Source of the DNA: Jiangella rhizosphaerae
GTDB lineage: Bacteria; Actinomycetota; Actinomycetes; Jiangellales; Jiangellaceae
Reading direction: 5' to 3'
DNA length: 64,000 nt
Assembly (NCBI RefSeq): GCF_003579925.1
Contig: NZ_QUAL01000191.1
Coordinates: 17,216 to 81,215, forward strand
A model generated the notes under the pieces. That model did not search any database. It saw only the letters and a program-made list of their open reading frames with translations, and had not been told where the DNA came from. The position numbers and the translations under genes were made by a program. Shown here in pieces: positions 8,467 to 16,969 of this stretch. The stretch's first letter is position 1, and every line of letters starts with the position of its first letter.

Positions 8467-10568
8467 CGAGTCCTCCCGGTGGACAGGATCGCCTCGTCGG
8501 CGACGACGACGGCGCTCCGCGGCCCGACGACCACCCGGCCGTCGCGCAACGGCTCCGCGGCCTCCTCGCCGACCCGCAGCACCCCCGGCCGCGTCATGGC
8601 GGGCGGGAGGTGCACCTCGTACGAGCGCTGCTCGTCGTCGTAGTTGGCGATGACGACGCAGCGGCCCGGCCGGTCCGGGCTCTCCCACACCGCCACCTGG
8701 GCGTGCCGGGACCGGCGGTCGGGCGCCGTCACCGCCACCCCCTCCGTGCCGGCGAACGTGCCGTTCCAGAGCCACGGCGCGAGCCGGCGGCGCAGGTCGT
8801 CGACGGCGGTGGCATAGGCCACCGTGGCCGGCATGTCCGCGGGGCGACCCTTGAAGTTGTACGGCTCCAGGCTCATGGCGTAGCCGTACAGCAGGCACTG
8901 GTTGGCCATGTTGCGGTCGTCGAAGCCGGTCAGTGCGGTGACGATGCGCGCCCGAGGGCGCAGGTACCGGCCGAGCGGGAGGTGCCGTTCCGACGAGCTG
9001 CGGAAGTAGGAGGCGTCGTAGTGCTCGAACTGCTGGTCGTAGGCGCCCTCGCCGGCGATGACGAAGTCGCGGGCCGACGCCGCGGCCGCCGTCCGGAGGT
9101 CCTCGACGAAGTCGCCGTCCCACAGGTAGGTGGAGGCGCCCGGCGGGTGGTCGTGGCCCTCGGCGAAGCACAGCAGCGCCCGGCCGTGGTAGAGCGACTC
9201 GTCGGCCAGGACGCCGGCCGCGCCCCAGCTCGCCAGCTGGGCCACCTCGGCGGCGAACCTGGCCCGCAACACGGGGGAGGAGAAGCACAGCGGCACGTAC
9301 CACGGCGTGCTCATGCCGTACCGCTTGCGCGAGGTGTGGTAGACGGGCCCGGGCTGGGCGTACGGCTGGCCGTTGGCGTCGAGGCACACGTACTCGGCCA
9401 GCTCGTCCCAGGACTGACCGGGCCGCTCGACCCACTGGTACTTGACGTACAGCACGGTCTTGACGTCGAGCTCGCGGGCGCGCTGGAGCGCCCGGCGCAG
9501 GCCGGCCTCGCCACCCAGCTTCTCCGCGGGCCGGTGCACCGGCACCAGGCCGTCCTGGCCGCCCTCGTTCCAGCCCACGACCTGGATCGCGCCGATGCCG
9601 TGTGCCGCGCACTCCTCGACGATCCGCGTCAGCGCGTCGAAGTCGTACCGCGGCTCGCCCTCGGTGGACATCAGCTGGACCTGCAGCCACGACCGCGGCT
9701 CGCGCAGCCAGGCGGCGCCGGACGACCGCGCCGCACCCTGGCCGTCGCGGTACGGGGCCAGCGCGGCCGGCCAGTCGCCGGCGAACGGTGCGACCGTCAT
9801 GGGCAGCGCGGTGAGGCGCCCGCCGCTCTGCCGTGGCATCTGGATCGCGTCGAAGGTCACCGACCTGCGTCCGTCCACCGGCTCGGCGGTGCGGCTGAGG
9901 CTGTCGCGGAAGCCCGGTCGCAGCGAGACCCGCCAGCCGATGAACTCCAGCGTCGGCGACGACGGCAGCACCGTCAGCCCGCCCGACCGGCCGGCCAGCA
10001 CCGCGAACGGCGAGGTGGGGTTGCAGACCACCTCGGGCCGCAGGTTCCCGCTCGCGTAGTCGGGGTACAGCGTGCCCCAGTAGGGCGCGTTGCTGTCGAA
10101 CCGCGGCAACAGCCGGACCCTGGCGCCCTGGCTGTAGTCGACGGTCAGCAGCTCCAGCTCGTCGCCGTCCGCGGGCGCGATGCCCTCGATCGACGGGAAC
10201 CGCACGGCCTCGACCTCGGCGTCCAGGCTCAGCTCCAGGGCCAGCCGCAGGCGTCCGTCGTCCAGCGCGGCGGTGACCTCGATGCGGCCGTCGAGCTTCT
10301 CGCCGGTGCTGGTCACCGGCCGCTCCCATACCGCGGTGAGGGAGCGGCCGCCGGCTCCGACCCGTGTGCTGGTCACCTGCTGGGCGGCGGTGGCGACGAC
10401 GACCGTCCGGTCGCCGTGGCGGGGGATCTCGAGCACGTACAGCGACGGCGTCTCGGGACTGTGGACGAGCGCGCCGGCGGTGCGGTCGCGCAGCCCGACG
10501 AGACCGCCGCTGTACGCGTCGAACTCGGCCACGGCACGGTCGTCGGCGATCACCAGGGTGGCGTTCAC
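8463..10568 (-). CDS. Putative glycoside hydrolase, DUF6259-like
   Basis: A 701-residue cytoplasmic protein without a signal peptide. An N-terminal beta-sandwich (about 1-270) is followed by a TIM-barrel part with motifs such as GAIQVVGWNEGGQDG, VKTVLYVKYQW, GVLADESLYHG and FVIAGEGAYDQQFEHYD, and a C-terminal beta domain. Acidic residues at strand ends (ADES, GEG) are candidate catalytic groups. The layout matches proteins annotated with domain DUF6259 and is distantly like GH36/GH27 barrels; I assign this from overall pattern only. GTG start with AGGAG seven bases upstream. It lies between the solute-binding protein and the permeases, so it probably cleaves the imported oligosaccharide inside the cell. 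Confidence 0.72.
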   Translation of the reverse strand: MNATLVIADDRAVAEFDAYSGGLVGLRDRTAGALVHSPETPSLYVLEIPRHGDRTVVVATAAQQVTSTRVGAGGRSLTAVWERPVTSTGEKLDGRIEVTAALDDGRLRLALELSLDAEVEAVRFPSIEGIAPADGDELELLTVDYSQGARVRLLPRFDSNAPYWGTLYPDYASGNLRPEVVCNPTSPFAVLAGRSGGLTVLPSSPTLEFIGWRVSLRPGFRDSLSRTAEPVDGRRSVTFDAIQMPRQSGGRLTALPMTVAPFAGDWPAALAPYRDGQGAARSSGAAWLREPRSWLQVQLMSTEGEPRYDFDALTRIVEECAAHGIGAIQVVGWNEGGQDGLVPVHRPAEKLGGEAGLRRALQRARELDVKTVLYVKYQWVERPGQSWDELAEYVCLDANGQPYAQPGPVYHTSRKRYGMSTPWYVPLCFSSPVLRARFAAEVAQLASWGAAGVLADESLYHGRALLCFAEGHDHPPGASTYLWDGDFVEDLRTAAAASARDFVIAGEGAYDQQFEHYDASYFRSSSERHLPLGRYLRPRARIVTALTGFDDRNMANQCLLYGYAMSLEPYNFKGRPADMPATVAYATAVDDLRRRLAPWLWNGTFAGTEGVAVTAPDRRSRHAQVAVWESPDRPGRCVVIANYDDEQRSYEVHLPPAMTRPGVLRVGEEAAEPLRDGRVVVGPRSAVVVADEAILSTGRTR

Positions 10569-10583
10569 GGGTCTCCTGTGCTG

Positions 10584-11849
10584 CTACAGCTGGGCGCGGT
10601 ACTGCTCGAGCGCCACGTCGAGGTCGGCCAGCACCTCGTCGGTCGTCTTCTGGCCGCTGATGATGTTCTGCAGGCCGACGAGCAGCGCGTCCTGGACCGC
10701 CTTGTCAGGCGGCGAGAACAGCGCCATGAACGTCTTGCCCTCCCAGGCGGCCTGCATCTCCGGGTAGAGCGGGTCGACGTCCGCGCCGACCTGGACCGTC
10801 GTGGTCGTCGGGAAGAGCTTCACCTTCGACAGGAACTCCAGGTACACGTCGTCCTGGAAGAAGAAGTTCAGGAACTCCTGCGCGGCCTCGACGTTGTCGT
10901 TGCCCGGGTTGACGCCGAAGCGCACCTGGTAGGAGCCCCAGATGGCGTCCGCCGGCTCGTCGGTGGTGGGGAAGTTCAGGTAGCCCACGTCGAGGTTCGC
11001 GGCGCGCGCGTCGGGCAGGATCCACGGCGCCGGGAACATCGCCGCCTCGCCGGTCAGGAACGCCGACTGCGCGGCGGTCTGGCTGGTGCCGACCGGGTTC
11101 GGCATGTAGTAGGGCACCAGTTCCTTGACGATGTCGAGCGACCGCTTCCACGCCTCGTTGCCGGAGAAGTCCGCCTCGCCCGCGGTCATCTGCTCGGCGA
11201 GGTCCTCGTCGGCGCCGTGCTCGGCCAGCGCGTAGTACACGATGAACTGCGGCCACCAGTTGTCCTGGGCCGACATCGCCAGCGGCGTGATGCCGGCGTC
11301 GAGCAGCTGCTGGCACGCGTCGAGGAACTCGGTGTACGTGGTGGGCACCTGCGCGATGCCGGCCTGCTCGAAGAGCGCCTTGTTGTACACGATGCCGTTG
11401 CCCGACAGCGAGATCGGCACGTTGTACGCGCCGCCGTCGGGGCTGTAGCGGACGCTCTCCTCGGCCGCCTGCTCCGTCAGCTTGTCGAGGTAGTCGCCGC
11501 CGTCGCTGAGGTCGGCGGCGAAGCCGTCGGCGATGAAGTTCTCGATGTTGCCGAGGTCGAAGCCGTAGATGTCGGGCCCGGCCCCGCCGGAGAGGCGGGT
11601 CTTCAGCAGGTTGTCGTAGTCGTTGGTGTTGAAGAACTCCGCGTTGATGGTGATGTCGGGGTTCTCCGCCTCGAAGGCGGCGATGACGTCTTCGTACGCC
11701 GCGTCGGTGTCGCCGCCGTCGCCCCACATGAGGAAGCTGAGCTCGACCGCCCCGGACGATTCGCCGGCGTTCGACCCGCCGCATCCGGCGAGCAGTGCAC
11801 CGAGGGATGCGACGGCCGCAACCGCGGTGCCTTTGAGCCACGTCTTCAT
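10584..11849 (-). CDS. ABC sugar-binding lipoprotein
   Basis: A 421-residue extracellular solute-binding protein, family 1. The start is the ATG at 11849, with AGGAG just upstream. It gives a lipoprotein signal ending LLAGC, with Cys23 the likely lipidated residue, followed by a Gly/Ser linker. The open frame continues upstream, but those residues do not look like a secreted leader. LSFLMWGDGGDT and WGSYQVRFGVNPGND are typical of CUT1 binding proteins. It is the first gene of the leftward operon. Two GTAGT-N3-ACTAC elements lie in the divergent promoter, so RpiR control is likely. Confidence 0.93.
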   Translation of the reverse strand: MKTWLKGTAVAAVASLGALLAGCGGSNAGESSGAVELSFLMWGDGGDTDAAYEDVIAAFEAENPDITINAEFFNTNDYDNLLKTRLSGGAGPDIYGFDLGNIENFIADGFAADLSDGGDYLDKLTEQAAEESVRYSPDGGAYNVPISLSGNGIVYNKALFEQAGIAQVPTTYTEFLDACQQLLDAGITPLAMSAQDNWWPQFIVYYALAEHGADEDLAEQMTAGEADFSGNEAWKRSLDIVKELVPYYMPNPVGTSQTAAQSAFLTGEAAMFPAPWILPDARAANLDVGYLNFPTTDEPADAIWGSYQVRFGVNPGNDNVEAAQEFLNFFFQDDVYLEFLSKVKLFPTTTTVQVGADVDPLYPEMQAAWEGKTFMALFSPPDKAVQDALLVGLQNIISGQKTTDEVLADLDVALEQYRAQL

Positions 11850-11910
11850 GGCTTCTCCTAAGATCGACGTTGATCGTGGCCGGGTCGGCGTGTCGGCCGA
11901 CCCGCACGGG

Positions 11911-11925
11911 TGTAGTGACACTACA
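11911..11925. promoter_or_regulatory. Perfect RpiR-type operator, divergent promoter
   Basis: TGTAGTGACACTACA is a perfect 15-base odd palindrome centred on 11918, 62 bases before the ATG of the solute-binding protein and 107 before the DUF3863-like gene. It is the best copy of the GTAGT-N3-ACTAC element and fits the HexR-type consensus TGTARTNNNAYTACA. I infer that it is bound by the RpiR-type protein at 15964-16884. Confidence 0.68.
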
Positions 11926-11984
11926 CAGTTGGTCGAGGGCGAGCAAGTCACTGCGGGTAAAGCTGGGCGAAATGTCCCAATCTG

Positions 11985-11999
11985 GCTAGTGAGACTACC
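11985..11999. promoter_or_regulatory. Second RpiR-type operator, rightward promoter
   Basis: GCTAGTGAGACTACC keeps TAGT-N3-ACTAC of the element, with mismatches in the outer positions. It is 33 bases before the GTG at 12032, where binding would block transcription of the rightward genes. The 74-base centre-to-centre distance from the perfect site is near seven helical turns, which would allow looping or cooperative binding. Confidence 0.45.
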
Positions 12000-12031
12000 G
12001 ATATCGCGGCCATCGCGGGTACGTTGCCGCC

Positions 12032-13360
12032 GTGACGCAGACATGCCCCGCGCCCATCGGCCCCCGGCTCACCATCAACACCGTCGTGCGCCGGCACCAG
12101 ATCGAGGCCACCCGCGACCGGTGGCTGTGGGAGGACGAGTTCGACCGGCACACCCCCGAGCTGGTCGAGCGGTTCTCCGGCACCGTGCGCGAGGCGGCGC
12201 CGGGCGCACGCGTCACGTGGGGGTTCTCCTGGGGCGCGCTGACCGATCCGTCGGACCGGTACCGCGCGATCCGGCGGCTGGTCGGCGAGCTGGCGGACGA
12301 GTACGGCGACGACGTGACCTTCGTGCCCGGCGGCTTCTTCGCCAACCTCCACGGCTCGCGCGACGACGTCGCGCGTGAGATCGACGACGCGCTGGACGTC
12401 CTGGCCGGCGCGTTCGACCGGCCGGCACGGTCGCTGCTGGCGGGTTTCCTGGCCGCGGAGAACATCCGGCGGGTCCGCGAGGACCGCGGCATCCGGGTCG
12501 TGCAGGGCAACATCTGGAGCCAGTTCGACATCGACCTGCAGGACGGCGACGGCTCGATCGCCTACCCCTACTACCCGTCGCGCCGGCACTTCCTCGTGCC
12601 CGGCCGCGGCGACGACCGCATCGACGCGGTGACGATGGACGGCTGGACGGTGGACCTGCTCGCCGCCCGTCACAGCGGCATGGGCGTCGACGCCTCCGGC
12701 CGGCAGCTGAACTCCCGGCTCGGGGCTGGGCCGATCGAGACGCTGCACCGGCTGCCGCTGGACGACGCCGTGCGGCAGCTGCGCTCGACGGCGCGGGCGC
12801 ACCTGGACGACCGCGCCGTCGAACGGAACGGGCTGGGCTGGGTGACGGTGAACTACGAGATCAGCGAGGTGAGCCGCGGCCTGGACGTCGACCCCGCCAT
12901 CCTGCGGCTCTGGGGCGAGTGGATCGCCTGGCAGCACGAGCGGTGGCCGCGGCTGCGGACACCGACGATGGCCGAGCTCGGCGAGGAGTGGATGGCCCGG
13001 CATCCGGACAACGAGAACCTGCGCTACCTGCTGCGGCAGGACGGCACCGGCATCGGGGCGTCGGCCGCCGGCGAGCGGGTCACCTGGTTCATGACCGCCG
13101 ACTACCGCCTCGGCGTGGCCGAACGGGACGGCCGGCGCGAGGTCTTCGACTACACGCCCTACGACGTGCCGGCCCGGGAACCGGAGGAGACCGGGGACCG
13201 GCGGTGGAGCCTGCTGGGCGAGATCAACCAGAAGGGCACCCGCCCGCAGGACCGCCCGGTGCCGCTCGAGGAGTTCCTGCACGCCCGGCCCGGACTGGCC
13301 GAACGGCTGGACCAGTGCTACGCCGCCGAGCCGGAGTACCGGGAGCTGGTGGCGCCGTGA
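12032..13360 (+). CDS. Conserved glycan-locus protein (DUF3863-like, unassigned function)
   Basis: A 442-residue protein with no signal peptide or membrane segment. Notable stretches are NTVVRRHQIEATRDRW at the start, VTFVPGGFFANLHGSRDDV (about 95-113), VVQGNIWSQFDIDLQDGDG (about 168-186) and AYPYYPSRRHF. These recall the DUF3863/DUF3864 proteins of polysaccharide-use loci, which have a polysaccharide-deacetylase-like fold; that assignment is from memory of the pattern and is tentative. It begins with a GTG without an obvious ribosome site, so the mRNA may be leaderless. Its stop overlaps the start of the GH78 gene (GTGA), so it should act with the rhamnosidase. Confidence 0.7.
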   Translation: MTQTCPAPIGPRLTINTVVRRHQIEATRDRWLWEDEFDRHTPELVERFSGTVREAAPGARVTWGFSWGALTDPSDRYRAIRRLVGELADEYGDDVTFVPGGFFANLHGSRDDVAREIDDALDVLAGAFDRPARSLLAGFLAAENIRRVREDRGIRVVQGNIWSQFDIDLQDGDGSIAYPYYPSRRHFLVPGRGDDRIDAVTMDGWTVDLLAARHSGMGVDASGRQLNSRLGAGPIETLHRLPLDDAVRQLRSTARAHLDDRAVERNGLGWVTVNYEISEVSRGLDVDPAILRLWGEWIAWQHERWPRLRTPTMAELGEEWMARHPDNENLRYLLRQDGTGIGASAAGERVTWFMTADYRLGVAERDGRREVFDYTPYDVPAREPEETGDRRWSLLGEINQKGTRPQDRPVPLEEFLHARPGLAERLDQCYAAEPEYRELVAP

Positions 13361-15903
13361 TCGTGCTCGAGGGCCTGACGGCCGAGCACCGCGTGGAGCC
13401 GTGCGGCGTCGACGTGCCGCCGCGCTTCGGCTGGCGCGTGGCGGCCGACGAGAACGGCGTGGTGCAGCACGCCTGGCGGATCCGCGTCACCGACGACGCC
13501 GGCCGCGAGGTGAGCGACTCGGGCTGGGTGGAGTCGGCCGAGTGCGTGGACGTGCCGTACGACGGGCCGCCGCTGCACCCGCTGACGCGGTACGGGTGGC
13601 GGGTGGACGTCCGCACCAGCCACGGGGGCGCCGAAGCGAGCTCGTCGTTCGTCACCGGTGTCCTCGACGGCGACTGGCACGGCGCCGCCTGGATCGGCCA
13701 CCCGCATCCCAGCGGTGCCGCGCCCGTCCTGCGCACCACGGTCGACGTCGGCAGCGTCGCCGCGGCCGCGTACCTCGTGGTCGCCGCGGGCGGCTACGCG
13801 CACGCCACGCTCGACGGCCGGCCCGTCGACGACGCCGTCCTGTCGCCGGGCTTCACCGACTACGACGCCCGCGTGCAGTACGTCGTCACCGACGTCACCG
13901 CGCTGCTGACGCCCGGCCGGCACATCCTCGAGCTGGAGCTCGGCCGCGGCTTCTATGCGATGGCCGCGGCGAACACCTGGGACTGGCACCGGGCGCCGTG
14001 GCGCGGCGAGCCGTGCGCGCGCGTGCTGCTCGTGGTCACCGACGCCCGCGGTGGCGTGACGCGGCTGGTCAGCGATGAGCGGTGGCGGGCGGCGGACGGG
14101 CCGACGCGGGAGGACGACCTGTACGCGGGGGAGACTTACGACGCCCGCCGGCCGGCCGAGCTGGCCGGCGCCGCGGCCTGGGTGCCGGCCACCGTGGTGC
14201 CGGGTCCTCGCGGGCGTCCGGAGTGGCAGCGGCAGCAGCCGATCACCGCGGCCGGCCGGCTCGAGCCCGTCGACGTCGCCGAGGTGGGCGACGGCGCCTG
14301 GGTGTACGACTTCGGCCGCGTCATCGCCGGCTGGGCCGAGGTGCGGGCCGCGGACGCCGCGGGCGAGGTGGTGGAGCTGCGCTACGCGGAGCGGCTGGGC
14401 CCGGACGGCCGTGCCGACGTCGCGGACCACCACGGGTACTACGCGGGCCGGTTCCAGACCGACCGGCTCGTGCTGGCCGGTGCCGAGCGGCCCGTGCGCT
14501 GGCAGCCCCGGTTCGGCTACAAGGGCTTCCGCTACGTCGAGGTGTGCGCTCGGCGCCGCCCGGAGCTCACCGCCGTCGTCGTCCACACGGCCGCGTCGCG
14601 GACTGGGACGTTCCGCTGCTCCAGCGACCTGCTGAACCGGGTGCACGAGCTGACCGTCCGCACGGTGCTCAACAACCTGCACGGCCTCCCGACGGACACG
14701 CCGAAGTACGAGAAGAACGGGTGGACCGGCGACGGCATGCTCGGCGCCGAGCTGATGCTCATGAACCTCGACACCCACGCGCTGCTGGACAAGTGGGTCG
14801 ACGACATCGCCGACAGCCGGCACGGGTCGCCCGCGCCCGCGGTCATCGCGCCGCACGGCGGGTGGCGCATGGACTGGACGCCGGCGCCGCCCTGGCACTC
14901 GGCGTACGTGCTGATCCCGTGGTGGATCTGGTGGTACACGGGCGACCGCCGGCCGCTGGAACGGCACTGGGACGGCATGACCGCCTACGTCGGCCACGAG
15001 CTCGCCCGCTCACCGGGCGGCATCGCCGCGACGACGCTGGGCGACTGGGTGAGCCCCGAGACCGACCCCGCCGGCGGCAACGCGCCCGAGGACAGCCGGG
15101 TGCCGGCGACCGCGTTCCTGGCGCTCATGCTCGACACCCTCGCGCGGGCCGCGGAGGTGGTGGGCGACGACGGCCGGCGGTGGGCCGACGCGGCCGGCGC
15201 CGTGCGGGCGGCCTTCCGTGCCGAGTTCCACGACGCCGGCGCCGCGATGGTGCGCGGCGCCGGCGACCACGGGTACCGGCAGTCGCACAACGTCCTGGCG
15301 CTGGCGTTCGGCCTGCTGGAACCGGGGGAGGAGCAGCGGGTCGCCGACCGGCTGGCCCGCGACGTGCGCGAGCGCGGGAACCGGCTGGGCACCGGAGCGC
15401 TCTCGACGAAGTACCTGCTGCCGACGCTGACCCGCTACGGCCACGCCGATCTCGCCCTCGTGGTGGCGCGGCAGACGGAGTTCCCCAGCTGGGGGCACTG
15501 GCTGGCGCACGGCGCCACGTCGCTGTGGGAGCACTGGAGCCCCGACGCCCGCTCCCACGGGCACTACTTCCTCGGCACGATCGACGACTGGCTGTACCAC
15601 GACGTCCTGGGGCTGAGGCCGGTCCGGCCCGGCTGGCGGCGGGCCCGGCTGGCGCCCGCCGTCCCCGGGCTGGACTGGGCTCGCGGCGCCGTGACCACGC
15701 CGTACGGCCGGCTGGCGGTGCGCTGGCACCGGACCGAGGCCGGCGTCGCCGCCGAGGTCGAGGTCCCCGTCGGCGTCGTGCTCGACGTCGCCGGCCGCGG
15801 CGGGCCGCTGGGGCCGGGGCGGCACGAGGTGGTGCTGCCCGCCGAGGCGCGTCCCGGCGCGTCGCTCCATGATCGAGGTAGCGAACCTACGCAAGGCGGA
15901 TAG
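13357..15903 (+). CDS. Alpha-L-rhamnosidase, GH78 family
   Basis: An 848-residue cytoplasmic glycosidase. The N-terminal beta domains of bacterial rhamnosidases (PPRFGWRV, LSPGFTDYDARVQYVVTDVT, LGRGFYAM) lead to an (alpha/alpha)6 barrel. PTDTPKYEKNGWTGDG corresponds to the GH78 general-acid loop (usual form PTDxPxRDExxGWTGD), and SLWEHWSP supplies the likely general base Glu. A C-terminal beta domain follows. The GTG start overlaps the previous stop. GH78 enzymes release terminal rhamnose by inversion. The DxPKYEKNG variant in place of DxPQRDER is unusual, so the sugar may not be plain L-rhamnose. Confidence 0.88.
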   Translation: MIVLEGLTAEHRVEPCGVDVPPRFGWRVAADENGVVQHAWRIRVTDDAGREVSDSGWVESAECVDVPYDGPPLHPLTRYGWRVDVRTSHGGAEASSSFVTGVLDGDWHGAAWIGHPHPSGAAPVLRTTVDVGSVAAAAYLVVAAGGYAHATLDGRPVDDAVLSPGFTDYDARVQYVVTDVTALLTPGRHILELELGRGFYAMAAANTWDWHRAPWRGEPCARVLLVVTDARGGVTRLVSDERWRAADGPTREDDLYAGETYDARRPAELAGAAAWVPATVVPGPRGRPEWQRQQPITAAGRLEPVDVAEVGDGAWVYDFGRVIAGWAEVRAADAAGEVVELRYAERLGPDGRADVADHHGYYAGRFQTDRLVLAGAERPVRWQPRFGYKGFRYVEVCARRRPELTAVVVHTAASRTGTFRCSSDLLNRVHELTVRTVLNNLHGLPTDTPKYEKNGWTGDGMLGAELMLMNLDTHALLDKWVDDIADSRHGSPAPAVIAPHGGWRMDWTPAPPWHSAYVLIPWWIWWYTGDRRPLERHWDGMTAYVGHELARSPGGIAATTLGDWVSPETDPAGGNAPEDSRVPATAFLALMLDTLARAAEVVGDDGRRWADAAGAVRAAFRAEFHDAGAAMVRGAGDHGYRQSHNVLALAFGLLEPGEEQRVADRLARDVRERGNRLGTGALSTKYLLPTLTRYGHADLALVVARQTEFPSWGHWLAHGATSLWEHWSPDARSHGHYFLGTIDDWLYHDVLGLRPVRPGWRRARLAPAVPGLDWARGAVTTPYGRLAVRWHRTEAGVAAEVEVPVGVVLDVAGRGGPLGPGRHEVVLPAEARPGASLHDRGSEPTQGG
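15877..15891. promoter_or_regulatory. Weak RpiR-type dyad before the regulator gene
   Basis: GGTAGCGAACCTACG keeps the GTAG-N5-CTAC arms of the operator but not the inner T and A. It lies in the last codons of the GH78 gene, 73 bases before the RpiR-type start. If used, it would give autoregulation independent of the upstream operon. It is weaker than the other copies and could be chance. Confidence 0.3.
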
Positions 15904-15963
15904 CATGACAACGCACAGTCCACCGGACGAGCATCGACCGGGCCGCCCGACCAAGGAGACACG

Positions 15964-16884
15964 GTGACCACCGCCGAACGGCGCGAAGAGGCGCCACAGT
16001 ACGTCGGGACGACGCTGGAGCGGGTGGCGCAGGCGCTGCCCACCATGCGGCGCTCCGAGCGGAACGTCGCCGAACTCGTGCTGAGCGACCCCGTGCGCGT
16101 CGTCAACCTCACGATGGCGGGGCTGGCCGAGGCGGCCGGGGTCAGCGAGCCGACGGTCATGCGCTTCAGCGCGTCGGTCGGGTGCTCCGGGTTCCAGGAC
16201 TTCAAGATCCAGCTGGCCCAGACCCTCGCCCTCGGCCTGCCGCTGACCCACTCGGGCATCGAGGCCGGCGACAGCGGGGCGGCGCTGTCGGAGAAGATCT
16301 TCGACCACACCATCTCCAGTCTCGACCGCGCCCGGCGCACGCTCGACCACGACGCCGTCGAGCGGGCCATCGACCTGCTGCACGGCGCGTCCGACGTGCT
16401 CTTCGTCGGGTTCGGCGCCAGCGGCATCATCGCCCAGGACGCCCAGCAGAAGTTCCCGCTGTTCGGCGTCCCGTGCCAGGCACCCGCCGACTTCCACCAG
16501 CAGTTCATCGCCGCGACGATGGGCGGCCCGCGCAGCGTGACGGTGGCGATCTCCAACACCGGCTCCACGTCGCAGGTGCTCACCGTCGCGCGGGCGGCGA
16601 AGGCCGCCGGCAGTCCGGTGATCGCGCTGACCGGACAGCCCGGCGCGTTGTCCGACCTCGCCGACGTCGCGCTGGTGGTGCAGACGTTCGAGGACACCGA
16701 CATCTACACGCCCACGACCAGCCGGCTGGCCGGGCTGGTGGTCATCGACGTCCTGGCCACCGGCGTCGCGCTGCGCCGGCCGGCGGAGCACCGCGAGGCG
16801 ATCCACCACATGAAGAACGAGCTCGCCGCCATGCGCAAGGGGGCTGCGGCCACCGCGGCCGACTCCGCCCCCGCCACGGAGTAG
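15964..16884 (+). CDS. MurR/RpiR-family transcriptional regulator (HTH plus SIS)
   Basis: A 306-residue regulator. The N-terminal RpiR helix-turn-helix spans about 15-95 (LPTMRRSERNVAELVL then EAAGVSEPTVMRFSASVGCSGFQDFK). A SIS phosphosugar-binding domain spans about 135-270, with VLFVGFGASG, SVTVAISNTGSTSQVL and GSPVIALTGQPGALSDLADV. Such proteins bind a sugar phosphate and repress or activate catabolic genes. GTG start with AAGGAG six bases ahead. It lies inside the locus it probably controls, and GTAGT-N3-ACTAC palindromes flank it. The inducer is probably the product of the FGGY kinase two genes downstream. Confidence 0.93.
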   Translation: MTTAERREEAPQYVGTTLERVAQALPTMRRSERNVAELVLSDPVRVVNLTMAGLAEAAGVSEPTVMRFSASVGCSGFQDFKIQLAQTLALGLPLTHSGIEAGDSGAALSEKIFDHTISSLDRARRTLDHDAVERAIDLLHGASDVLFVGFGASGIIAQDAQQKFPLFGVPCQAPADFHQQFIAATMGGPRSVTVAISNTGSTSQVLTVARAAKAAGSPVIALTGQPGALSDLADVALVVQTFEDTDIYTPTTSRLAGLVVIDVLATGVALRRPAEHREAIHHMKNELAAMRKGAAATAADSAPATE

Positions 16885-16894
16885 TTTCACTACA
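16880..16894. promoter_or_regulatory. RpiR-type operator overlapping the regulator's stop
   Basis: AGTAGTTTCACTACA matches the operator at every position but the first and includes the TAG stop of the regulator gene. It lies 76 bases before the AroE-like start at 16970, with a second copy 44 bases downstream. Confidence 0.58.
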
Positions 16895-16923
16895 CCCGCT
16901 GGGCGCGTGCTGTGCCGCCGTCG

Positions 16924-16938
16924 TGTAGTGTGACTACC
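16924..16938. promoter_or_regulatory. RpiR-type operator before the AroE-like/FGGY pair
   Basis: TGTAGTGTGACTACC matches the operator in all but the last base. It lies 32 bases before the ATG at 16970, within the expected promoter. The paired sites 44 bases apart (about four helical turns) suggest cooperative binding on one face of the DNA. Confidence 0.6.
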
Positions 16939-16969
16939 AACTTCGCCGGCGGCTGTGAGGGAGTCCACG

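Noticed and set aside
8610..11861. A 1083-codon open frame on the plus strand opposite the glycosidase and binding-protein genes
   Set aside because: It is antisense to two well-supported genes; the translation is His/Val/Arg-rich low-complexity sequence with no fold.
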